64,000 nucleotides of DNA from NCBI GenBank assembly GCA_017617125.1, contig JAFZWY010000011.1, positions 1 through 64,000 on the forward strand, in the 5' to 3' direction. The DNA comes from Bacteroidales bacterium (lineage in GTDB: Bacteria; Bacteroidota; Bacteroidia; Bacteroidales; ML635J-15). The position numbers were made by a program, and so were the translations under genes. Positions 55,639 to 63,657 of this stretch are shown one piece after another. Under the pieces are notes generated by a model. That model ran no database searches. It saw only the letters and a program-made list of their open reading frames with translations, and was not told where the DNA came from. The stretch's first letter is position 1. The number at the start of each line of letters is the position of its first letter.

Positions 55639-57540
55639 ATGCGCAAATTGTTAGGAATAATAATTTCTATTATAATATTTTCTTCGTGCGAAAAGCAAAA
55701 TGAAATGTTCTTTCCGCCAGAAGTCGGCGATGTCACATTGTATGGGGTAACTGCAAAAACTGTATATGCCGAATCATATATTGAGGATTCTAAAAATATT
55801 GATGTTGACGAATGTGGTTTTTGTGTATATCCAAACGATGATAAAACGGATGTTAGATATGTAAAAGCGGTTTTGTCAAATGGGATGTTTTCTGTAAAAA
55901 TTGACAGTTTGAATCCTGGAACGTTTTATTGTGTAAAATCATACGCTCGTAATGCTGTGGGTGTCGGGTATGGTGATTTCGAGAAAACATGTAAAACCTT
56001 GTTTTCGGTGGCAGATATATCAACGAACGATGTATTGGATATAACACCAACAACAGCAGTATGTGGAGGAAATGTAACCTCGGATGGCGGTTTACAGGTA
56101 ATCGAGCGTGGCGTATGCTGGAGCACATCACCAAATCCAACAATAAACAATAACAAAACAATAAATGGTACTGGTATAGGAAGTTTCACAAGCAATATTA
56201 CAAATTTGACAAATGAAACAACATATTATGTGCGAGCATACGCAACAAACAGTATGGGTACTGCATACGGAGAAGAAAAAAGTTTCTTAACGACAGCAAA
56301 ACCAACTATTAGTACTAGTGAGGTAACTAATATTTCTTTCACTACAGCAACCTGTGGCGGAAATATAACATCAGATGGCGGAGCAGAAGTTACTGCCTGT
56401 GGCGTATGCTGGAGTACATCCTTAAATCCAACAACAAGCAATAGCCATACATTCAATGGAACTGGTATTGGCAGTTATCTTAGTTACCTTACTGAACTTG
56501 CGCCTAGCACAACATATTATGTCCGTGCATACGCAACAAATAGTGCAGGAACATCATATGGTGATTTAAAACAGTTTACAACACTTGCCATAAATGCACC
56601 TACTGTACAGACCAATGCTGCTTCTAGCATCACGACCACGGAAGCGACACTCTCTGGTAATGTAATTTCAGATGGTGGAAATACTGTAACAATGCGAGGT
56701 TTTTTATATGGCACAAGTTCTAACACTCTTTCGCTAGGAATTCAAAGCGGAAGTGGAATAGGCAACTTTACGTCAAATATTACAGGGTTAACACCTAACA
56801 CAACTTATTATTATAAGGCATACGCAATCAATAGTGTGGGAACATCATATGGTGATTTGAAACAGTTTACAACCGAATGTAACTGTGGCATGAGCGTTAC
56901 AGACTACGACGGCAACACCTACGGTACGGTGCAGATAGGAAATCAGTGCTGGATGGCGCAAAACCTCAAGACTACTCATTTTGCCGACGGGACCTATATT
57001 GCAACAGGTACTACAACAAGTAGCACCACAGCATACCGCTACAATCCGAATAACGACAGCAACAACGTTTCAACTTACGGCTACTTGTACAACTGGCCAG
57101 CGGCAATGCATGATGCAAGCAGTAGCAGCACCAATACGAGCAATGTACAGGGCGTTTGTCCTAATGGCTGGCATTTGCCTAGCGATGCCGAATGGACGCA
57201 GCTTACCGACTACCTGAGTTCGCATAACGAGTACCTATGTGACCCCAGTACAATCAAAATAGCCAAGTCGCTTGCTTCTACCACATATTGGAACAGCAGT
57301 AATGTCACCTGTACTGTTGGGTATCACCCTGCCGAAAACAACTCCTCTGGCTTCGGTGCGCTACCCGCTGGCTATTACAGCAATGGGTACTACGAATTCA
57401 GTGGCAACGCCAACTTCTGGAGCTCTACAAGGTCAGGCGACTACGCATACTACCGTGCTCTCTACTACAATAGCGCCTCCATAGGCAGGAGCTATGGCAA
57501 TAATAACATTGGCTTCAGCGTGCGTTGCGTTCGCGATTAA
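55639..57540 (+). CDS. FISUMP-domain lipoprotein with FN3-like repeats
   Basis: 633-aa surface lipoprotein: signal MRKLLGIIISIIIFSSC with lipobox Cys17. Three related beta-repeats of about 95-100 residues (about 120-410) have the pattern TATCGGNITSDGGxxVTxxGVCWSTS ... TTYYVRAYATNSxGTxYG. The C-terminal 220 residues are a Fibrobacter succinogenes major paralogous domain (DYDGNTYGTVQIGNQCWMAQ, then NLKTT, GVCPNGWHLPSDAEW, GFGALPAGYY, FWSSTRSGDYAYYRAL, SVRCVRD). The FISUMP part is visibly more GC-rich than the repeats, as if joined by recombination. Function unknown, probably surface binding. Confidence 0.85.
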   Translation: MRKLLGIIISIIIFSSCEKQNEMFFPPEVGDVTLYGVTAKTVYAESYIEDSKNIDVDECGFCVYPNDDKTDVRYVKAVLSNGMFSVKIDSLNPGTFYCVKSYARNAVGVGYGDFEKTCKTLFSVADISTNDVLDITPTTAVCGGNVTSDGGLQVIERGVCWSTSPNPTINNNKTINGTGIGSFTSNITNLTNETTYYVRAYATNSMGTAYGEEKSFLTTAKPTISTSEVTNISFTTATCGGNITSDGGAEVTACGVCWSTSLNPTTSNSHTFNGTGIGSYLSYLTELAPSTTYYVRAYATNSAGTSYGDLKQFTTLAINAPTVQTNAASSITTTEATLSGNVISDGGNTVTMRGFLYGTSSNTLSLGIQSGSGIGNFTSNITGLTPNTTYYYKAYAINSVGTSYGDLKQFTTECNCGMSVTDYDGNTYGTVQIGNQCWMAQNLKTTHFADGTYIATGTTTSSTTAYRYNPNNDSNNVSTYGYLYNWPAAMHDASSSSTNTSNVQGVCPNGWHLPSDAEWTQLTDYLSSHNEYLCDPSTIKIAKSLASTTYWNSSNVTCTVGYHPAENNSSGFGALPAGYYSNGYYEFSGNANFWSSTRSGDYAYYRALYYNSASIGRSYGNNNIGFSVRCVRD

Positions 57541-57940
57541 TATAATACAAATTTTGGCGGTGCAAAATTTTGTAATGGCGGTGTAAATTCCGAACTAGCA
57601 AATTTCATATAGGCTGAGATTATACATCAAACCAATCCTTTGCGTTTAACCGCGCATTTCGTTTTCTGTACATACTACATTTCTTTTTTTTGCTTATGCA
57701 CTGCGATTTTGCATTGAGGGTTCGCACAATTTTGTAGTGAGCATATAAAATTGCACAGTCATCGCTTGTGCAGCAATTCCACTAGTTACCAATTACATAT
57801 CCGTGTATAAACGACAAGAAACGACTAATAAACGAAAGTAAACGTTTAAAAACCGACTTGTGTTTTTAGGTTGCCAGACCTTTGCAGCGGATTTCGAAAG
57901 GAAGTCCGAACGAAATGTTTAACGTTTAAAAATTTTGACT
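57541..57940. other. Intergenic region with second iteron element
   Basis: No gene seen. 57541-57796 is AT-rich and featureless except for two ATTTTGG/TGGCGGTG-like short repeats; 57797-57894 is the 98-bp repeat; 57895-57940 is the leader of the SSB-like gene. Confidence 0.65.
57797..57894 (+). repeat. 98-bp direct repeat with phased AAACG iterons, copy 2
   Basis: Same element as 50475-50572 with two substitutions. AAACG at 57809, 57819, 57830, 57840 and AAACC at 57850. It ends 46 bp before the SSB-like gene, so it most likely regulates that gene cluster. Confidence 0.85.
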
Positions 57941-58291
57941 ATGAAATTAGGCGGACACATAGAAATTGAAGCAAGAATCGGTTCGGTTCCGGAATTGGTA
58001 AACGAAATGTGCGGGCACAAGCTCGTGAGGTTTGTAATCGCAGTCACCGACAAGCACATAAAAAACAACAGGTACTCGCAGTGCACACGCTGGTACACGG
58101 TAAACGCACTTGGCGACACAGCCGAAATGATACTTGAATCGGGCCTGCGTATATGTGATAATATAAATATCAGTGGCAGGTGGATAATTGACGGAACCCA
58201 CGACATGTACGGGAATGAAGCGTGCGAAATTATTGCAGAGAGAGTATCGGTTGCAAAGGATGGCTGTGCAAGGAGTTATGAAGTTGCATAA
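57941..58291 (+). CDS. SSB-like OB-fold protein, no acidic tail
   Basis: 116-aa protein aligning by eye with the SSB encoded at 60603: HIEIEARIGSVPELVNEMCG, KLVRFVIAVTDKH, TRWYTVNALGDTAEMI, INISGRWIIDGTHD, ACEIIAERVSV. The aromatic WY and the G-rich strand positions of single-strand DNA-binding proteins are kept. It ends right after the OB fold, so the acidic C-terminal tip used to recruit repair proteins is missing. It follows the iteron repeat and heads the 57.9-60.9 kb cluster. The frame opens 2 codons earlier at a TTG; ATG 57941 is preferred. Confidence 0.65.
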   Translation: MKLGGHIEIEARIGSVPELVNEMCGHKLVRFVIAVTDKHIKNNRYSQCTRWYTVNALGDTAEMILESGLRICDNINISGRWIIDGTHDMYGNEACEIIAERVSVAKDGCARSYEVA

Positions 58292-58312
58292 AAATGTAAA
58301 AATTACATTAAA

Positions 58313-59011
58313 ATGGCAAAGTCGAATGAGATATTACATGAGGAGATTGCATCGCCCAATAAGATGATCGATGAGATAAAACAATCTGATAAACAATTGG
58401 AGATCTCTAAAAAGAAAAATTGTCCTTTTTCGGAGAGCGGGCCAACCTATTCGGACTCCCCATCGGACAATGCAAATTCTTCTATTACGAGTAGCCCTAC
58501 CGATACCCTTCGTACCTCGAAGAATCCAACGGCAAAAATAATAAAAAACATAATACCTATATTGAATAAAATACAGAAATTTAAAAATAACGATTTTTCT
58601 ATCAATTATAGAAACGGATGGAATGGCGCGCTGATTGGTATTAGAAAAATATTACAATTAAACTATTCTGGTGGTTCAAACTATGCAAATTATGAAACAC
58701 CAAAGGGTATTTTATCTTTACGATTGTCGGGACATAATGCCAATGGTAATAATTTCAATGCAGAGCATATCAACATAAGTGTTTTTGTCGCATTATTCGA
58801 GTATCCGCATATTCCAAGCGATTCAGATTATAAAGAATTTAAAATTACACAAGAAAAATATAATAGTAACCCTTTAATAGTTGTACGAGAAATCATTGCT
58901 GCCACAGAAAAAGCATTATTAGGTGGAATCTTTACAATGGATAAAAATATTGCAGAAGAAAAACAATATACACGAGAAATAAAAAAATCTCCCAGCGGAT
59001 GTTGCGACTAG
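58313..59011 (+). CDS. Unknown protein, probable C-terminal frameshift
   Basis: 232 aa as read; I do not recognise the family. A Ser/Thr/Lys-rich N-terminal part (about 1-80) precedes a compact domain with FSINYRNGWNGALIGIRKIL, GILSLRLSGHNANGNNF and INISVFVALFEYPHIPS. After a 7-A run (58980-58986) the frame ends in SPSGCCD. If one A is removed, the frame continues as NLPADVATSPVHDNNIVTSR to a stop at 59111, which looks more natural. It sits between the SSB-like gene and the MuF-C-like gene, so it may be another effector of the cluster. Confidence 0.6.
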   Translation: MAKSNEILHEEIASPNKMIDEIKQSDKQLEISKKKNCPFSESGPTYSDSPSDNANSSITSSPTDTLRTSKNPTAKIIKNIIPILNKIQKFKNNDFSINYRNGWNGALIGIRKILQLNYSGGSNYANYETPKGILSLRLSGHNANGNNFNAEHINISVFVALFEYPHIPSDSDYKEFKITQEKYNSNPLIVVREIIAATEKALLGGIFTMDKNIAEEKQYTREIKKSPSGCCD

Positions 59012-59111
59012 TCCCGTCCATGATAACAATATAGTTACTTCACGGCAACCTCAAGGAGAGATTGCAAAAGTATTGCAAAAATATGCAAGTGCAAACAAAA
59101 ACAACAATTAG
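59012..59111 (+). other. Possible frame-shifted C-terminus of the preceding gene
   Basis: Open in the frame one base away from the preceding gene from the A7 run to TAG 59109-59111; reads SPVHDNNIVTSRQPQGEIAK then VLQKYASANKNNN. It would be joined by a one-base change at the A run, either a sequencing or real mutation, or by slippage. Confidence 0.45.
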
Positions 59112-59132
59112 AATTTTAACTAGTAGCAAAAA

Positions 59133-59312
59133 ATGATAGACATATTTGGCATAGAACTAACCGAAGAAAATATGATAGCCAGAAAAAGTGGTAAGCTGGT
59201 TTACATTAAATCGGCGACCATGCCATCAACACCCGCCAGCATTGCACATGGAAGCCAGCCTACCGTCCGTGGCGGCGGTACTTCGACTGCAAAGATAACA
59301 ACAAATAATTAA
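59133..59312 (+). CDS. Small 59-aa protein, unknown
   Basis: ATG to TAA, 59 codons: an N-terminal MIDIFGIELTEENMIARKSG part and a Ser/Thr/Pro/Gly-rich tail (MPSTPASIAHGSQPTVRGGG). It fits tightly between the unknown gene (ending about 59111) and the MuF-C-like gene (59336), in the same direction. No family recognised; it might be an accessory or immunity-type partner, which is only inference from position. Confidence 0.45.
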   Translation: MIDIFGIELTEENMIARKSGKLVYIKSATMPSTPASIAHGSQPTVRGGGTSTAKITTNN

Positions 59313-59335
59313 AACAAGAAATAAAAATTAGGTGT

Positions 59336-60016
59336 ATGAAAAACAATGAATACCACATTATAAACGAAGTTTTCAATGCAAGGCTCGAAGATCAGATTAA
59401 CGGCACTTTGATGGCTGGATACATCTACGAACTTGGTATGCCCGGCAATATCTTGCAGAGTACTGGTTTTCCATACGAACCTATACAATTGTCGGCAAGA
59501 CAACTAAACATGAAATCTGTTGATAAAAATCATCCGTTTCGTATTGAGGCGGTAAAGAATTTAGTAGTGGCACTGCAAAATCCAATTGGTGTGTTTTCCT
59601 ATGGAGACAAAAGCAAATCCCAAAATGTGATAGTAGAACTACAATACAGGAATAAGAATTTTCTTGTCGGTGTACACTTTAACACACCCAACGCCAATTT
59701 CATCTCTGTATCAAACATAAGAGGATTGTTCCCCAAGGACAACCACGAATGGATAAATTGGATAGTACAAGGCAAGGCACTATACATAAATAAAAAAAAG
59801 ATCCAAAAGTTGATAGATATTCAGGGTATCAATCACTCTGAGCCTACCTATCTGGATTTGAATCTCGCTACAAAAATAGTGAAAGAATTTAAGAATCCAA
59901 CAAAAAATATAAATAATTATTCCGATAAAAACAAAGGTTCTGGAACAGACTGTTTTGCTAACGCGTTGGCTCCAATTCCAAAACCTAAATCGACTGCAAA
60001 AGTAACAAAAAATTGA
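59336..60016 (+). CDS. MuF-C / PBECR-like (BECR-fold nuclease) protein
   Basis: 226-aa protein resembling the C-terminal domain of phage MuF proteins, part of the barnase-EndoU-colicin E5/D-RelE (BECR) superfamily: ELGMPGNILQSTGFPYEPIQ, then HPFRIEAVKNLVVALQNPIG with VFSYG, VIVELQYRNKNFLVGVHF, VSNIRGLFPKDNHEWINWIV and QGKALYINKKKIQKL. The order and spacing of these blocks match the family as I remember it. In phages and conjugative elements such domains are parts of polyvalent proteins or act as toxins; here it stands alone. No signal peptide. A Lys/Pro-rich tail ends the protein. Confidence 0.55.
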   Translation: MKNNEYHIINEVFNARLEDQINGTLMAGYIYELGMPGNILQSTGFPYEPIQLSARQLNMKSVDKNHPFRIEAVKNLVVALQNPIGVFSYGDKSKSQNVIVELQYRNKNFLVGVHFNTPNANFISVSNIRGLFPKDNHEWINWIVQGKALYINKKKIQKLIDIQGINHSEPTYLDLNLATKIVKEFKNPTKNINNYSDKNKGSGTDCFANALAPIPKPKSTAKVTKN

Positions 60017-60049
60017 ACACGAAATATACAATAATTTAAAAATCAAGTT

Positions 60050-60469
60050 ATGGCAAACGATCTGGACAAAATAACGCAGAACTTTATCAACGAAATTGGC
60101 GACATTCAATTGAACGAAGAACAAAAGCGCATATATAATGCTTTTGTGTACAGAAAACGAGGAATGTACAACTTTTGCATAGATGATAAGTACGGTAATA
60201 CTATACGATTCTCTATGTACACTAACAAAACTGACGATGGTGTGATACACATCTTGAAAAGGCATTACAACAATACATTGGGTCATGTAACGGCAATGGA
60301 AATTTTATGTTTCCCAGATGTTGTACGTATGGGCAATATTACTGCAGACAAAAATACAATAACATATACGATGAAAAAAATGGGAAGAGATTACTCTTTA
60401 ATAATTGGTCTAAAAACAACTGGGACAGAAAAGAATATTCTTAAAAGTTTTTATTCAGACAAGAAATAA
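60050..60469 (+). CDS. PBECR-like protein, candidate BECR-fold nuclease
   Basis: 139-aa cytoplasmic protein. The second half (VIHILKRHYNNTLGHVTAME, ILCFPDVVRMG, ITYTMKKMGRDYSLIIGL, NILKSFYSDKK) has the H-x3-H and terminal SFY..K layout that I associate with phage BECR-type nuclease families (PBECR). His residues in ILKRHY may be catalytic. Its upstream leader (AACACGAAATATACAAT) is nearly the same as that of the SSB gene at 60603, suggesting common regulation. Family assignment is tentative. Confidence 0.45.
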   Translation: MANDLDKITQNFINEIGDIQLNEEQKRIYNAFVYRKRGMYNFCIDDKYGNTIRFSMYTNKTDDGVIHILKRHYNNTLGHVTAMEILCFPDVVRMGNITADKNTITYTMKKMGRDYSLIIGLKTTGTEKNILKSFYSDKK

Positions 60470-60473
60470 AAAA

Positions 60474-60543
60474 GGTTTTCGGACAGCCTGTAAGACGCAA
60501 GAACTACAATACAGTAGGTGTCGGATGCCAATCATCGAAAACC
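60474..60543 (+). other. Intergenic inverted repeat element
   Basis: GGTTTTCG (60474-60481) and CGAAAACC (60536-60543) form a perfect 8-bp outer stem around 54 nt between the PBECR-like gene and ssb. No T tract follows, so it is not a simple terminator. Confidence 0.35.
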
Positions 60544-60602
60544 GAGCACAAAATTAATAAAAATTAAAACACGAAATATTAACAATTTAAATTTTTAAAA
60601 CT

Positions 60603-60953
60603 ATGGATTCAAGAAATCACGTACAGTTGATCGGTCGCTTGGGTGGCGAGCCGACAGTAAGAGACACAAAAAGCGGAAAATTCGCAAGATTTTCAATCGC
60701 AATCAACGAACAGTTCTCCGACAACGGACAGTCGCGGACAAACACGCAGTGGCACAATGTGGTGGCATGGAGGAAACTCGCAGAGAAAATCGAATCGTCA
60801 TGCCACAAGGGCAACGAAGTCATGATTTGCGGAAAACTCACCAGCCACAGCTACGAAGACCAGAACAAAGTGAAAAAATATGTCACCGAGGTGCTCGCCA
60901 GCGAAATAGTCTGCATGTCGAAGAACGAACAAAAGGAAGTCGCTGTGGCATAA
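60603..60953 (+). CDS. ssb: Single-stranded DNA-binding protein, short form
   Basis: 116-aa OB-fold SSB: NHVQLIGRLGGEPTVRDTKS, KFARFSIAINE, TQWHNVVAWRKLAEKI, GNEVMICGKLTSHSYED and VTEVLASEIVCM are classic. The usual flexible linker and acidic DDDxPF tip are absent (it ends EQKEVAVA), so it probably does not recruit SSB-interacting repair enzymes the standard way; mobile-element SSBs are often like this. Leader shared with the 60050 gene. Terminator-like hairpin follows at 60964-60998. Confidence 0.9.
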   Translation: MDSRNHVQLIGRLGGEPTVRDTKSGKFARFSIAINEQFSDNGQSRTNTQWHNVVAWRKLAEKIESSCHKGNEVMICGKLTSHSYEDQNKVKKYVTEVLASEIVCMSKNEQKEVAVA

Positions 60954-60963
60954 TGCATTGTAC

Positions 60964-60998
60964 GGAACGAAACTGCCAATTAACGACAGTTTCGTTCC
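60964..60998 (+). terminator. Terminator-like hairpin after ssb
   Basis: Perfect 12-bp stem GGAACGAAACTG/CAGTTTCGTTCC (60964-60975 with 60987-60998) 10 bp after the ssb stop, followed by only TT and CCG, so termination may be partial. Confidence 0.65.
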
Positions 60999-61057
60999 TT
61001 TCCGAAATTTGTTAACAAGTTTTTGCAACAACGAGCGCAAAGACAAAAAATTGAAAT

Positions 61058-61065
61058 TAACTTTG
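61058..61065 (+). promoter_or_regulatory. -7 promoter box for bcp
   Basis: TAACTTTG fits TAnnTTTG; ATG 61086 lies 20 bp further, so the leader is short. No clear -33 element. Confidence 0.55.
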
Positions 61066-61085
61066 TAGTTTTAACACACACGGCA

Positions 61086-61547
61086 ATGATAACTTTGAAA
61101 AAAGGCGATAAAGCGCCATCGTTCAGCGGAAAGAACCAAAACGATGAAATTATTGGCAGCGAACAGCTTGCTGGAAAGAAATACATACTCTACTTCTACC
61201 CCAAGGACAGCACCCCCGGCTGCACCGCCGAAGCATGCAACCTGCGCGACAACTACAACTTCTGGATGAAACGCGGATACACTATTATCGGCGTAAGCAC
61301 CGACTCGGTAGCTAGCCATAAAAAGTTCATCGAGAAGAATTCACTTCCGTTCGATCTCATCAGCGACAGCGACAAGGAAATTGTAATCGCTTTCGGCGTA
61401 TGGGACAAGAAGAAAATGGCTGGTCGCGAATACTACGGCATTATACGCACAACTTTCGTCGTTAACGAAAACGGAATCATTGACGAAGTGTTCACAAAAG
61501 TTGACACTAAAAATCACACAGAACAGATAACCAAAGTATTAGAATAA
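61086..61547 (+). CDS. bcp: Thiol peroxidase Bcp (peroxiredoxin Q)
   Basis: 153-aa cytoplasmic peroxiredoxin that reduces hydrogen peroxide and organic hydroperoxides using thioredoxin. Peroxidatic Cys46 in [18 protein letters not shown] with resolving Cys51 five residues later is the atypical 2-Cys Bcp pattern. Also [20 protein letters not shown] and the conserved R in [11 protein letters not shown]. The start chosen at 61086 ([13 protein letters not shown]) agrees with the promoter. recA follows after 17 nt. Confidence 0.94.
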   Translation: MITLKKGDKAPSFSGKNQNDEIIGSEQLAGKKYILYFYPKDSTPGCTAEACNLRDNYNFWMKRGYTIIGVSTDSVASHKKFIEKNSLPFDLISDSDKEIVIAFGVWDKKKMAGREYYGIIRTTFVVNENGIIDEVFTKVDTKNHTEQITKVLE

Positions 61548-61564
61548 CAAAAAAAATTACAGAT

Positions 61565-62575
61565 ATGGCAGAAACTCCAGAAGAAATCAGAAAAGAAAAG
61601 CTGAAAGCAGTTCAGCTTGCAATGGGAAAAATAGAAAAGGACTACGGCAAAGGTTCTATAATGATGCTTGGCGCACAGGTAGTTGAAAATGTGCCAGTAA
61701 TAAAGTCAGGTTCGATTGCTCTCGACGCTGCTCTCGGCGTTGGCGGTTATCCGCGCGGACGAGTTATCGAAATCTACGGTCCCGAATCATCAGGTAAGAC
61801 CACCTTGGCTATTCACGCTATAGCCGAAGCTCAGAAAAACGGCGGTATTGCAGCAATAATCGATGCCGAACACGCATTCGACCGCTTCTATGCCGAAAAA
61901 CTTGGCGTTGACATCGACAACCTTATAATTTCGCAGCCCGACAACGGCGAGCAGGCTCTAGAAATTGCCGATAACCTTATCCGCTCGGGTGCTATCGACA
62001 TCATCGTAATCGACTCTGTTGCAGCTCTTACCCCAAAAGCCGAAATCGAAGGCGAAATGGGCGACTCAAAAATGGGTCTCCAGGCTCGATTGATGTCACA
62101 GGCATTGCGCAAACTCACAGCAACTATCAACAAAACACAGACTTGCTGCATTTTCATCAACCAGTTGCGTGAAAAAATCGGTGTTATGTTCGGCAATCCC
62201 GAAACAACCACCGGTGGTAACGCTCTCAAGTTCTACGCATCCATCCGCCTCGACATCCGCCGCACAGGTCAGCTCAAGGACGGCGACACTGTTATCGGAA
62301 ACCGCACCAAGGTAAAAGTTGTAAAGAACAAGGTTGCTCCGCCATTCAAGCAGGCAGAATTCGACATTCTCTACGGCGAGGGCATCTCGAAGACTGGCGA
62401 AATCATCGATATGGCTGTAGATCTTGAAATCATCAAGAAGAGCGGTTCTTGGTTCAGCTATGGTGAAACCAAGCTCGGACAGGGTCGCGACACTGTAAAA
62501 CAGCTCATCGAGGATAATCCCGAAATGAAAGAGGAAATCGAAAACAAAATCAGAGAAAAGATTTCAGCAAAATAA
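61565..62575 (+). CDS. recA: Recombinase RecA
   Basis: 336-aa ATP-dependent strand-exchange protein for recombination and SOS signalling. Walker [10 protein letters not shown] (about 72-80), Walker [24 protein letters not shown], and the L2 region [20 protein letters not shown]. Normal length. It follows bcp by 17 nt and its stop overlaps the next start (TAATG), so the three genes probably form an operon. Confidence 0.98.
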   Translation: MAETPEEIRKEKLKAVQLAMGKIEKDYGKGSIMMLGAQVVENVPVIKSGSIALDAALGVGGYPRGRVIEIYGPESSGKTTLAIHAIAEAQKNGGIAAIIDAEHAFDRFYAEKLGVDIDNLIISQPDNGEQALEIADNLIRSGAIDIIVIDSVAALTPKAEIEGEMGDSKMGLQARLMSQALRKLTATINKTQTCCIFINQLREKIGVMFGNPETTTGGNALKFYASIRLDIRRTGQLKDGDTVIGNRTKVKVVKNKVAPPFKQAEFDILYGEGISKTGEIIDMAVDLEIIKKSGSWFSYGETKLGQGRDTVKQLIEDNPEMKEEIENKIREKISAK

Positions 62576-63651
62576 TGAAAAGATACATCTATCTAACTCT
62601 GCTGCTTGCCTTTACACTTCTTGCATATTCATGTAAGGAAGGCGGAAAAGGCGACAACGGAGAACAAAACGAACCGAAAACTTTGTCCGATAGCATACAA
62701 ATGCTTTCGGACAAGATTCGGCAAAATCCACACGATGCAGAGCTTTTTGTACAACGCTCCGACTTGCAATTCATTAATGGCGACCTCGACGAAGCCATAA
62801 ACGACTTGGAAATCGCAATGAAGGTCGACTCCACCAAACCGCCATACTACTGCAAATTGGCAAGTCTGTACATGCTCAAGTCAAACGGATCTGAAAAGGC
62901 AAAAGAATTGCTGAACAAGTGCATCAACCGCTATCCGTCGTATCCGCAGGCACACATCGACCTTGCAAAGATCTTCCTATACGTAGGTATGTTCCAAGAA
63001 GCCATGCAGGAAATACAGTTCCTCGAACTCAACAACCTGCAAAACGGCGATTCGTACTTTGTACGCGGCATAATCCTTCGCAAAGCATCGGAAACAGAAT
63101 CCGACACAGCCAACACACACAAGTGGAAACTCGATGCCTTGGCAGCTTTCAAAAAAGCCGTTGAATACGACACCGAAAACTGGGAGGCATACAACCTCAT
63201 CGGTGTAAGCCTTACCGAACTTGGCGACTCTATTGCCCTTGAATACTTTAAGACTGCGACGTCCAAATTCCCCGACAATCAGGAGATTAAATATTGGAAC
63301 GGCTGGTCGCTTCGCAATTTCGGACACTACGAGGAAGCAAAGGACACCTATATCGAAGCAGCACAAATGGACAGCGCATCGTATTGGACATTCATGGCAT
63401 ACAGCGATTTGGGCGACATGTACACCAACATAAGCCTCGAACCCGACAGATACAACACTGCAATAAACTACTACTCCAACGCAATTGCCTGCGACACTAC
63501 TGCTTTCGAAACAATTACCAAGCGCGGCGATGCATACGCACTCAACAAGCAATACTCGCTTGCCGAAGCCGACTACCGCAAGGCACTGAAACTCGAAACC
63601 AACTACGAGCCGGCAATTGATGGTCTGAACCGAATTGCAGGAAAACGATAA
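62575..63651 (+). CDS. TPR-repeat lipoprotein
   Basis: 358-aa predicted lipoprotein: signal [20 protein letters not shown] with lipobox Cys20, then an acidic linker (KEGGKGDNGEQNEP) and about seven TPR-like helical pairs (for example DLQFINGDLDEAINDLEIAM, IDLAKIFLYVGMFQEAMQEI, YNLIGVSLTELGDSIALEYF, YALNKQYSLAEADYRKALKL). Probably a periplasm-facing scaffold; partner unknown. The start ATG overlaps the recA stop by one base, indicating translational coupling. The CapA-like gene follows after 6 nt. Confidence 0.85.
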   Translation: MKRYIYLTLLLAFTLLAYSCKEGGKGDNGEQNEPKTLSDSIQMLSDKIRQNPHDAELFVQRSDLQFINGDLDEAINDLEIAMKVDSTKPPYYCKLASLYMLKSNGSEKAKELLNKCINRYPSYPQAHIDLAKIFLYVGMFQEAMQEIQFLELNNLQNGDSYFVRGIILRKASETESDTANTHKWKLDALAAFKKAVEYDTENWEAYNLIGVSLTELGDSIALEYFKTATSKFPDNQEIKYWNGWSLRNFGHYEEAKDTYIEAAQMDSASYWTFMAYSDLGDMYTNISLEPDRYNTAINYYSNAIACDTTAFETITKRGDAYALNKQYSLAEADYRKALKLETNYEPAIDGLNRIAGKR

Positions 63652-63657
63652 ATCGCA

